Of a stretch of 64,000 nucleotides of DNA, positions 43,571-53,300 are shown piece after piece. The translations under genes were made by a program, and so were the position numbers. The DNA is taken from positions 62,001 through 126,000 of the forward strand of contig NZ_JABANC010000005.1 in the NCBI RefSeq assembly GCF_012931685.1. The letters are read 5' to 3'. This DNA comes from Hanstruepera ponticola (GTDB lineage Bacteria > Bacteroidota > Bacteroidia > Flavobacteriales > Flavobacteriaceae). The stretch's first letter is position 1; each line of letters begins with the position of its first letter. The notes beneath the pieces are model-generated. The model was not told the DNA's origin and did no database searches. It saw only the letters and a list, made by a program, of their open reading frames with translations.

Positions 43571-46018
43571 TTGAGTTATTTGAAGCCAACACAACATATG
43601 CTATTACTGGCATTTTTATTTGCGGTAACTCACTTACATGCTCAACAACCAACAGATTGTGTTAATGCTATAACTGTTTGTGGTGACTCTGAAATAAATC
43701 TTGACGTAAATGGTATAGGTATTCAAGAACTTAACGGTCTAAACAATTGTGCTAGTCGTGAGAATAATAGTCTTTGGTTAAAAGTCACCTTGGTGACTGA
43801 TGGAACGCTTGGATTCACGCTTACACCTGAAAGCACAAGTATTATTGAGGATTATGATTTTTTTGTTTTTGGCCCCAATCAAGATTGTGGTAGTTTAGGT
43901 CAAGCAATAAGATGTTCTACTACAAATCCTCAAGCTGCCAATCAAGGAAATAATTTGACAGGAATGAACGGCTCTCAAACTGATACATCTGAAGGCCCTG
44001 GAGCAAATGGAAATAGTTTTGTTAGGTGGCTCGATGTTATGGCAGGAGAAACTTATTATATTGTAATTGACAGACCTATTGGAAATAGCCCTTTCAGCCT
44101 AGAATGGATTGGTACTGCCGAATTTGCAAGCCCACCAACAAACGAGGCAAATTCTGATTTAGAATTAAATATAAGTGAGTGTGATGCCGTAGCACCATTT
44201 GATGATTTCACAACTAACTTTGATTTAACTGTTAACACCAATGTTATTGTTGGAACTCAAACCAATGTAACAGTTACTTATTTTGAAAGTGAAACTGACG
44301 CCAATATTGACAGTAATCCAATAACTGGTGCCTATACCAATACCTCCAATCCTCAAGAAGTTTATGCTAAAATAACCGATGACACCACAGGTTGTTTTGA
44401 AATTGTTCCATTCAACCTCATAGTGGGAACTGGTGCCAATTACCCAACACCATCAGATTATATCTTATGTGATAATGCAAATGACGGTAATGCCAATAAT
44501 GGTCAGACTACTTTCAATCTACTTATTAAAAATGCTGAAATACTGGGAGACCAAAATGAAGATGACCTCAACATAAGCTATCATGAATCATTTGATGACG
44601 CCGAGTTTGACAGGAATCCATTACCAAATTTATACTACAATAATATTGCCTTTTTACAAGAGATATTTGTAAGAATTGAAAATGCTGAGAATGTTAATTG
44701 TTTTAGTATAAGAAGTTTCAATTTGATTGTTTTAGATACACCTAATGCTTTCAACGCAGATCAGGTTCAATGTAGTGATACTAATGAAGGTTTATTTAAC
44801 TTGACTAATTCAAACAATGAGTTGACCGGAGGTGAGCCAGACAGAAGCACAAGATTCTTCAGTAGCTTTAATGATGCTTCCAATAATACCAATGAAATTG
44901 GCAATCCAACTAATTTTTTAAATACTTCTAACCCGCAAACAATATATGTTCAAGTAATTGACACCAATTCAGAATGCTATAGTATAGCTGAACTTCTGTT
45001 ACGAATAAGTAATACTAGTGTTAACAACTCACTTATTAGAGTTTGTGATGATGACGGCAATGAAGATGGTATTCATGTTTTCGACTTGACAAATGCTGAA
45101 GGAGATATCTTAACAGGTATTCCCGGAACAGCAACTATTGCGTATTATGAAAATCTAGATGATGCCTCACTTGAAAACAATCCATTAAGCACAAATTACA
45201 CCAACATAACGCCCTACAACCAAATAATCTATGCGCGTGTTGAAACCAATAATGACTGTTATGGTATTGCTGAAATTGAATTAATTGTCAATGAGTTACC
45301 TGATATTGAAACTGAATATTTAGAATATTACTGTTTAAATTCTTTTCCTGAAACCATAACTATAAATGTAGGTAATTTGAATACGGGTAATTATAATTAT
45401 TTATGGTCTTCTGGAGAGACCACAAGTACTATTACTGTAAATGAACCTGGTATATATTCTGTAGAAATTACAAGTATAAACACTGGATGCAGCAAAATAA
45501 GAACAGTAACAGTTGAAGCTTCCAATATAGCAACTATCAATACTATTAATGTTAGTGATGCATCCAACGACAACACGGTAACGGTAATTGTAAGTGGTGA
45601 AGGCGACTATGAGTACGCACTATTTAATGAATATGGCAGTTATACACCTTTCCAATCCAGTAATATTTTTACTAACGTATTAGGAGGAATCTATACGGTT
45701 CATGTTCGTGACATTAAAAATGGTTGTGGCATAACCATAGCTGATGTATTTGTTATTGGCTTTCCTAAATTTTTCACCCCTAATGGTGATGGCAATAATG
45801 ATACCTGGAACATTAAAGGCGTTACATCCCTTTTTCAAGCTAACTCCAAAATTTTGATATTTGACCGATATGGAAAACTCATCAAAGAATTGTCACCTCT
45901 AGGTGAAGGTTGGGATGGAACACTGAATGGAGAAGCATTACCAATAAGTGATTATTGGTTTGAAATAACATTGGAAGATGGACGTTCTTTTAAAGATCAC
46001 TTTACACTAAAAAGATAA
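43571..46018 (+). CDS. T9SS type-B sorted surface protein, 4 repeat modules
   Basis: 815 residues from the TTG at 43571 (LSYLKPTQHMLLLAFLFAVTHLHAQ); the ATG at 43598 would leave a signal peptide without a basic residue. The N-terminal 190 residues (DCVNAITVCGDSEINLD..SLWLKVTL..YYIVIDRP) resemble the pre-peptidase-like beta domains often found in T9SS cargo. Four modules follow (ISECDAVAPFD, LCDNANDG, QCSDTNEG, VCDDDGNEDG), then an Ig-like stretch and the type-B sorting domain (FPKFFTPNGDGNNDTW). It begins 4 bp after the previous stop codon, so the pair is one transcript. Function is probably adhesion or another surface role, inferred. Confidence 0.86.
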   Translation: MSYLKPTQHMLLLAFLFAVTHLHAQQPTDCVNAITVCGDSEINLDVNGIGIQELNGLNNCASRENNSLWLKVTLVTDGTLGFTLTPESTSIIEDYDFFVFGPNQDCGSLGQAIRCSTTNPQAANQGNNLTGMNGSQTDTSEGPGANGNSFVRWLDVMAGETYYIVIDRPIGNSPFSLEWIGTAEFASPPTNEANSDLELNISECDAVAPFDDFTTNFDLTVNTNVIVGTQTNVTVTYFESETDANIDSNPITGAYTNTSNPQEVYAKITDDTTGCFEIVPFNLIVGTGANYPTPSDYILCDNANDGNANNGQTTFNLLIKNAEILGDQNEDDLNISYHESFDDAEFDRNPLPNLYYNNIAFLQEIFVRIENAENVNCFSIRSFNLIVLDTPNAFNADQVQCSDTNEGLFNLTNSNNELTGGEPDRSTRFFSSFNDASNNTNEIGNPTNFLNTSNPQTIYVQVIDTNSECYSIAELLLRISNTSVNNSLIRVCDDDGNEDGIHVFDLTNAEGDILTGIPGTATIAYYENLDDASLENNPLSTNYTNITPYNQIIYARVETNNDCYGIAEIELIVNELPDIETEYLEYYCLNSFPETITINVGNLNTGNYNYLWSSGETTSTITVNEPGIYSVEITSINTGCSKIRTVTVEASNIATINTINVSDASNDNTVTVIVSGEGDYEYALFNEYGSYTPFQSSNIFTNVLGGIYTVHVRDIKNGCGITIADVFVIGFPKFFTPNGDGNNDTWNIKGVTSLFQANSKILIFDRYGKLIKELSPLGEGWDGTLNGEALPISDYWFEITLEDGRSFKDHFTLKR

Positions 46019-46022
46019 CGTA

Positions 46023-48425
46023 TTGAAAATAGCAGTTAAACATATAATCATATTAATAATTTTAATGTCCTCCAATTGGATGACTGCCCAAAATGAAGCA
46101 GCAAATTGGGTTTTTGGACAACGTGCAAGTCTAAACTTTAATTTTGGCTACCCTGTTCCTGAACAAGGAAGTCAAATAGATACCCAAGAGGGTTGCTCAT
46201 CCATTTCTGATAGATTAGGTAATTTACTGTTTTATAGTGACGGAAGTACTGTTTGGAACCGTAATCATGAAATAATGCCCAACGGAGAAGGATTACTAGG
46301 TGACAAATCAAGTACGCAATCTGCCATGATAATCCCAAAACCAGATGATGAAAATATTTACTACATTTTCACTGTTGATGATCGTGCGCGATCCAATGGT
46401 TTGAGGTATTCTGAAATAAATATGACATTTGATGGCGGCATGGGTGGTGTAACTACCAATAAGAATATTTTATTGGAAACTCCAACTACCGAGAAAATTA
46501 CAGCTATAGAAAGCGCTGATGGAAGAAGTATATGGGTAATAAGCCATAAGTGGAACAGTAACGAGTTTATTTCTTATTTAGTTTCTGATGCAGGAGTGAA
46601 TACAACACCGGTTATTAGTGCTGTTGGCTCAATGCATCAACGTACTGGAAACAATAACAACAATTCAATAGGCTATTTAAAAGCATCGCCAAATCGTGAA
46701 AAAATAGCGAGTGTGATGTCCTATCAAAATAATGAAACTCAAGTTTTTGATTTTGATGCCGCCACAGGTATTTTGTCCAATCCTATTACCTTATCAAATT
46801 ATACTTCAGATGATATTGGTCCTTATGGTTGTGAATTTTCACCTGATAGTAATTTACTATATGTCACTGAAATAGACAGAGAAAACGTCAATTCAAAAAT
46901 TCATCAGTATGACTTAACTCAACCTACTGAAGCTGCAATATTAAATTCTGCTTTAGTAATAGCTGAACAACCTGATGAAGAATTAGGTGCCTTACAACAA
47001 GCCTTGGATGGAAGAATATATGTTGCTGTGCAAGGTGGCGAAACATTAGCAGTAATCTCAAATCCAAATGAAATTGGAAGCGCTTCTAATTATGATTTTA
47101 ATGGTGTTTACCTCGATGGTAATAGTAGTCATTACGGATTACCGCCATTTATTCAATCATACTTTTTTGCAACAAATGTTTTTAGATATACTTGCTTTGG
47201 TGATAATACCGAATTTACAATTAATACCTCAACGGTAATTGATAGTATCACTTGGAATTTTGGTGATCCAGCATCAGGTACCAATAATACGTCAACAGAC
47301 CTAAATCCAACACATGTGTTTACCAGTATCGGTGAATATGTTGTTACCATAACAATAGAGACTGAAGGAGAAACGCAAGTTGTTTATCGTACTGTAACCA
47401 TATCAGAACAACCTGAACCTCTAGATTTAGATCCACTGGTTGGTTGCGAAGATAGTAGTGGCATAGCAACATTTGATTTAATAAGTGCTATTCCAGATGA
47501 TATTACTACAAACCCAAATGTTGCAGTTTCTTTCTATGAATCTTTAGATGATGCTGAAAACAGGGTGAATGCTATAATAGATGTCAACAATTTTGAAAAT
47601 TCTAGTGGCTCTCAAATAGTCTACGTTCGCCTACAAAACATATTAAGTGCTGATTGTTACAGCATTAGTGAATTAGAATTAATTACTGCTTTAAGACCAA
47701 TAGTTGAAGAATTTGACACTGCTTTTTTCTGTGAAAATAATCCTGGGGATTCTGTTACCATTGATGTAGGTCCATTAGAAGGTAATTTAACCGATTATAT
47801 TTTTTTATGGTTAGAATCTCAAGAGACAACTCCAGAAATTATGGTTCAAAGCCAAGGTGACTATACGGTTAGAATTACACCTATTTCTACTATATCTGCT
47901 CAAAATCCAGATGGTTGTTATGCCGAACGTGTAGTAACGGTCAGTTCTTCGAGTATTGCTACAATAAATGATGTGGTTGTTAACTTTGGAAATACTATTA
48001 CTGTTTTTGTTAGTGGTATTGGCGATTATGAATTCGCCGTTGATGATGTTAATGGTCCTTATCAAGATAGCTCACAATTCACCAATTTAGAACCAGGAGT
48101 TCACACAGTTTATGTACGAGATAAAAATGATTGTGGTATTGCCGAAAACCAATTCTCAATTATTGGTTTCCCAAAAGTGTTTACACCAAATGGCGATGGT
48201 ACCAATGATGTATGGCAAGTAAAAGGATTAACAGCACAATTTCAACCCAATGCCAAAATTTATATTTTCAACCGCTATGGCAAATTGATGAAGGAACTAT
48301 TACCAACCAGTGTGGGATGGGATGGTACTTTCAATGGTAACCCATTACCAACAGGAGGATATTGGTTTTCTGTTCAGCTTCAAGATGGAAGAATCTATAA
48401 AGATCACTTTACTTTAAAGCGATAA
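46023..48425 (+). CDS. T9SS type-B sorted surface protein with PKD domain
   Basis: 800 residues, starting with TTG at 46023 (LKIAVKHIIILIILMSSNWMTAQ), 4 bp after the preceding stop. The N-terminal 375 residues are homologous to those of the gene at 40258 (AANWVFGQRASLNF..EGCSSISDRLGNLLFYSDGSTVWNRNH). A PKD domain follows (ITWNFGDPASGTN..PTHVFTSIGEYVVTITI, about 405-450), then one repeat module (VGCEDSSGIATFDL), an Ig-like stretch and the type-B sorting domain (FPKVFTPNGDGTNDVW). Compared with its two upstream paralogues it has lost or never gained the extra modules. Confidence 0.86.
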   Translation: MKIAVKHIIILIILMSSNWMTAQNEAANWVFGQRASLNFNFGYPVPEQGSQIDTQEGCSSISDRLGNLLFYSDGSTVWNRNHEIMPNGEGLLGDKSSTQSAMIIPKPDDENIYYIFTVDDRARSNGLRYSEINMTFDGGMGGVTTNKNILLETPTTEKITAIESADGRSIWVISHKWNSNEFISYLVSDAGVNTTPVISAVGSMHQRTGNNNNNSIGYLKASPNREKIASVMSYQNNETQVFDFDAATGILSNPITLSNYTSDDIGPYGCEFSPDSNLLYVTEIDRENVNSKIHQYDLTQPTEAAILNSALVIAEQPDEELGALQQALDGRIYVAVQGGETLAVISNPNEIGSASNYDFNGVYLDGNSSHYGLPPFIQSYFFATNVFRYTCFGDNTEFTINTSTVIDSITWNFGDPASGTNNTSTDLNPTHVFTSIGEYVVTITIETEGETQVVYRTVTISEQPEPLDLDPLVGCEDSSGIATFDLISAIPDDITTNPNVAVSFYESLDDAENRVNAIIDVNNFENSSGSQIVYVRLQNILSADCYSISELELITALRPIVEEFDTAFFCENNPGDSVTIDVGPLEGNLTDYIFLWLESQETTPEIMVQSQGDYTVRITPISTISAQNPDGCYAERVVTVSSSSIATINDVVVNFGNTITVFVSGIGDYEFAVDDVNGPYQDSSQFTNLEPGVHTVYVRDKNDCGIAENQFSIIGFPKVFTPNGDGTNDVWQVKGLTAQFQPNAKIYIFNRYGKLMKELLPTSVGWDGTFNGNPLPTGGYWFSVQLQDGRIYKDHFTLKR

Positions 48426-48465
48426 TTACTAAAATATCGTAAATTTAAACTGTAACAAAATCTGT

Positions 48466-50304
48466 ATGTCACGGTTTAAAATCTTACTACTATTAATCAG
48501 TCTTTTTACTGGACATTTATACTGTCAAGAAATTTCATTATTTCAACAATTTAATGGTCGGTATGATTATACTGCCATTGGTAATACATTAAATGAATCT
48601 GAAAACAATATTGAGCGCGATTTTTGTGAATTACTACCGCAATCTGAAGCCGAACTAACTCTGGATTCTAACACAAATGTAATAGCTGCTTTTTTATACT
48701 GGGCTGGATCAGGCAGTGGTGACGAACAAGTTACCCTAAACGAAGAATACATTGAAGCTGATGGCATTTATACGGTTGACTATAACGATCCAAATTATGG
48801 GCTACTCACCTACTTTGCTTGCTATTCAGACATAACCCACTACATTCAGTCAACAGGAAATGGCACATATACCTTTTCAGATTTAGACATCTCTGTACCG
48901 CTTTCCAGTAATCCTGGATATTGCGGCAACCGAACCAATTTTGGTGGCTGGAGCATTTATGTGATATATGAAGATGACAACCTGCCTTTAAATCAAATTA
49001 ATCTGTTTCAAGGATTAGACATTATAAACAGAAATGTACAAGAAAAGATTATTACATTGGAAAACATCAATGTATTGGATAATAATGGAGCCAAAATCGG
49101 ATTTTTAGCTTGGGAAGGTGACTCTGCTCTTAATTTTGGTGAATCCCTTTCTATAAATAATAACATAATCTCCAATCCACCGCTAAACCTTGCTGACAAT
49201 GCTTTTAATGGCACCAATACATTCACGAATAGTGATGAATTTTATAATTGTGATCTTGATGTTTACGACATAGAAAATAATATTGATATTGGTGATACTT
49301 CAGTTGAAATAAGATTAACAACTGGTGAAGAAATTGGAGGTATCATCTTTGCAGATCTTATCATTCTAAATAATGTCATAACGGTTTTAAATAGTCAACT
49401 TCCAGATGCCACGATACAAATTGACAATATTGAAACGGTTTGTGCTTCAAGAGAAGTAACAATTGATTTTACAGTTTACAATATTAATTCAACTGAAATA
49501 CTACCTGCCAATACACCAATTGCCTTTTACGCAGATACACAATTGATTGCTTCAAGCCAAACCATTAACGATATTCCCATAGGAGGAAATGAAAGCAATA
49601 GCATAATAGTAGCCATACCTGACGGAATTCCTGAAAACTTTATTTTAAACATTATGGTAGATGACGATGGCTCTGGAAATGGTATTGTAATAGAACTGAA
49701 CGAATTAAACAACACCACCAACACACCTATTGAACTCATACCATTACCCGAAATTCAAGCACTAGAACCTCTTTTAGGTTGTGATGTCGGTTTTAATACG
49801 GCTATTTTTGACCTAACCATTAGAGAAGAAAATCTATCAATAGAATCGCCAGATGATATAAACTATTTCACATCATTGGAAGATTTACAAAACAGTACAA
49901 GTGCAATACTGATTCCAGATAACTATCAGAATACAACACTACCAGAATTTATTTACATCCGAGTAGAAACTGAAATTTGTTTTGAAATTTACAGGTTTGA
50001 ATTACTTGTTGAAAATTGTCCGCCATATATACCCCAAGTTTTTACACCCAATAATGATGGTTATAACGACTGGTTCAACATACAAGGGTTGTATGATATT
50101 TTTGAGAGACATCAATTACTTATTTACAACCGTTGGGGAACACTCATATTTGAGGGAAACAACGATTTACGATGGGATGGTAGAGCCAACAGAGGACTGA
50201 CAAATCAAGGCGATTTATTACCAGTAGGTACTTATTATTATGTACTACATTTAAACGATACTAATTACAAACCATTAACTGGATTTGTGTATATGACGTA
50301 TTAG
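48466..50304 (+). CDS. T9SS type-B sorted surface protein, divergent
   Basis: 612 residues (MSRFKILLLLISLFTGHLYCQ, signal peptide). The N-terminal 290 residues (ISLFQQFNGRYDYTAIGNTLNESENN, AFLYWAGSGSGDEQVTLN, NRTNFGGWSIYVIYEDD) form a beta-rich domain I cannot name. A CARDB-like adhesion stretch may follow (IQIDNIETVCASREVTIDFTVYNINSTEI). One repeat module (LGCDVGFNTAIFDL) and a divergent type-B sorting domain end it (PQVFTPNNDGYNDWFNIQGL..YNRWGTLIFEG); here the usual RYGKL is RWGTL. It starts 40 bp after the previous stop. Confidence 0.82.
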   Translation: MSRFKILLLLISLFTGHLYCQEISLFQQFNGRYDYTAIGNTLNESENNIERDFCELLPQSEAELTLDSNTNVIAAFLYWAGSGSGDEQVTLNEEYIEADGIYTVDYNDPNYGLLTYFACYSDITHYIQSTGNGTYTFSDLDISVPLSSNPGYCGNRTNFGGWSIYVIYEDDNLPLNQINLFQGLDIINRNVQEKIITLENINVLDNNGAKIGFLAWEGDSALNFGESLSINNNIISNPPLNLADNAFNGTNTFTNSDEFYNCDLDVYDIENNIDIGDTSVEIRLTTGEEIGGIIFADLIILNNVITVLNSQLPDATIQIDNIETVCASREVTIDFTVYNINSTEILPANTPIAFYADTQLIASSQTINDIPIGGNESNSIIVAIPDGIPENFILNIMVDDDGSGNGIVIELNELNNTTNTPIELIPLPEIQALEPLLGCDVGFNTAIFDLTIREENLSIESPDDINYFTSLEDLQNSTSAILIPDNYQNTTLPEFIYIRVETEICFEIYRFELLVENCPPYIPQVFTPNNDGYNDWFNIQGLYDIFERHQLLIYNRWGTLIFEGNNDLRWDGRANRGLTNQGDLLPVGTYYYVLHLNDTNYKPLTGFVYMTY

Positions 50305-50320
50305 CCCAATTAAAATTATG

Positions 50321-50350
50321 TATTTCATCGATAATTTTTGCATTTTATCG
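50321..50350 (+). promoter_or_regulatory. CATCG-type direct repeat upstream of the 1621-residue T9SS gene
   Basis: TATTTCATCG (50321-50330) and CATTTTATCG (50341-50350) are spaced exactly 20 bp, close to two helical turns, 45 nt before the GTG start at 50395. This resembles the motif at 23563-23622. Confidence 0.5.
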
Positions 50351-50394
50351 TTTTTTTGGTTAGGTTTACCTCCGAAAACCCAACAAATCGAAAC

Positions 50395-53300
50395 GTGAAA
50401 AATTACATTAATCCCTACTCCCTCAACAAACTACTGTTTTGTTCTCTTTTATTAAGTCTATTTCTCGGGTTTAATCAGGACGTTTTAGGGCAACAAATAG
50501 CTATTGATAATAGCGTTTCAGTACAAGAACTTATCCAAAATAGATTGATTCAAGGTTGTGTCGAGGTTTCAAATATCACATCAAATAGTAATGGTTCTAT
50601 AAATGGATTAGGAAGCTTCGGGTATTTTGAACGTGCCAATTCTAACTTTCCTTTTGAAAATGGCATACTACTATCAACGGGTAATGCTAATTCAGCTGGT
50701 AATACAACTAATGCTAACACGTTAAACGATGGCGAAACTAATTGGGGCACTGATGCCGATTTAGAAAATGCGTTGGGTATTTCAAACACCTTAAATGCTA
50801 CGTCCATTGAATTCGATTTTGTATCTGTTACCAATCAGGTACAATTCAATTATATTTTAGCTTCAGAAGAATATTTTGCCAATTATCCTTGTGAGTATTC
50901 AGATGGTTTCGCATTTCTAATTAAAGAAGCAGGAACTGCAAATCCCTATGAAAATGTAGCTTTAATTCCGGGAACTTCCACTCCTGTAAACACTAACACA
51001 ATTCATGAGGAAATAGTAGGTTTTTGTGAGGCCTCAAATGAAACTTACTTCGAAGGTTATAATTTAGGAGATACCAATTTTAACGGAAGAACAACGGTAC
51101 TTACTGCCACGGCTTCCATTCAACCGAATGTGCAATATCATATCAAATTAGTTATTGCCGATCAAACGGATGAAAACTTTGATTCGGCCGTTTTTATTGA
51201 AGGCAATAGTTTTAATGCTACGGTAGATTTAGGTCCAGATATCACAACTTGCGCTAATGATATTGTGCTTTCTGCCGATACACAAAATAATTTAGCAACA
51301 TATTCCTGGTTTCTTAACGGTAATCTGATTGCTGGCGAAACAAGTCCCGATTTGGTAGTAACAGCAAGTGGCTCATACACCGTTCAAATTTCCATTCCAA
51401 TTAATAATACAACCTGTGAAATTGAAGATACCGTTGAAATTACTTTAAACTCTGAACAATCTGCCGAAAATATCAGTGATTATGAAGTGTGTGACGACCC
51501 AAGTAATGATGGCATCGAAACTTTTGACCTAACCATCAAAGATTCCGAAGTGCTTGATGCTGTACCGAACTCCAACTACAATATTAGCTATCATTACTCG
51601 CAAAATGAAGCCGAAAGTAACACCAACGCGATTACAACTAGCGTTCAGAATACCAGTAATCCGCAAACTATTTTTGTAAGAATTGAAGATATTGATAATG
51701 GCTGTTTGGCTTATGCATCATTTAATCTTTTTGTTAATCCCATACCAACGATTACCGAACCGACACAATTGGACGTGTGTGACGATGCTACCTCTGATGG
51801 TTTCACATCTATAGATTTAACTATTAAAAACGATGAAATAACTAATGGCAATCCTGATTTATTGGTATCCTACCACTACTCACAGGAAGATGCCAATGCA
51901 GGCATAAATGCCGTACCAAGTCCTTATGTCAACACGAATCAAACCGAACAATTATTCATCAGAGTTATTGATGCGAATACAGGCTGTATGACAACAACAT
52001 CTTTGGTTGTCAATGTTCTGGACACGCCATTCATTAACAACGAAACACAAGTCATTGATGCCTGTGAACAAGATGGTGATGGTTTTGAAACCTTTGATTT
52101 AACATCTGTTATTGATGATGTACTTCAAGGAACCACAGGTGTTTCAACTACATTTCACACGAGTTATGAAGATGCACAGTCTGGCGACAATCCGATAAGT
52201 GATATTGAAAATTATGAAAACACCGTACCCAATGTTCAAACAATCTTTATTAGAGTTGTTGATGACAATACAGGTTGCATCTCGATATCTAATATAGAAT
52301 TACACGCCAATATATTAGAGTCTGGTACGAATATTAGAAATTTTTATCGTTGCGATGATGCTTCAAACGATGGTGTTGAAACATTTAACCTTGAAAATAT
52401 TGCTGTCAATATTACCAACGATTTAGAAAATATAAACATTAATTTCTATGAAACCGAGACTGATAGAGACAACAATGTGAATCCCATTGACCAATCCATC
52501 CCTTATGAAGTTATGGACAGTCCTCATCAACTCTTTGTAACGGTCTTTAGTGATGATTGTACGTATTTTTCGGATATCAGTTTAATTATCCACCCAGCTG
52601 TTATCATCCCAACTTTAGACCTAGTTGCTTACTGTGACAATGATGACGATGGTTTGACTTCAATAGAATTAGCAACCTTTGATGCTTATGTAAGTTCTAG
52701 TATTAATAACCCTAATGTTTCTTACTTCTTAACACAGGAAGATGCTGAAAACAACGAAAATCAATTATCGCCTTTCTATAACAATATCAGTAATCCACAA
52801 ACAATCTACGTACGCGTGGTAAGTAATGATACCAATTGTAGTGATGTGGCACCATTAGAAATTGAAGTATTATTGGCTCCAACTATTTCAGATGCTTCAA
52901 ACATTGTCATTTGTGATAATGACCAAGATGGCTTTTCAATAGTTAATTTAGATACTAAAATTTCAGAAATAGTTACTGACACCAATGGTTTAAACATCAG
53001 TTTCCATACGTCCCAAACGGATGCAGAAAGCGATAGTAATGCAATAACAAATACAAGCACATACAATACTAATTCACAAACCATCTATACGCGAATAGAA
53101 AACCAAAATACGGGTTGCTATGCATTAGAAACATTTGAAATATACGTCAACACCATTCCTGTTTTTCCTGAAATATCCAATTTTAGAAATTGTGAAAGTG
53201 ATGGCAATCAAATTGCTGATTTTTATTTTATCCAAAAAGATGCAGAAATATTGAACGGACAAACGGGTAAACAAGTCCTATATTTTGAAACGGAAACCGA

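Noticed and set aside
50338-50394. Upstream TTG start of the giant T9SS gene
   Set aside because: This part crosses the CATCG direct repeat and would put a non-signal segment before the signal peptide; GTG at 50395 is preferred.
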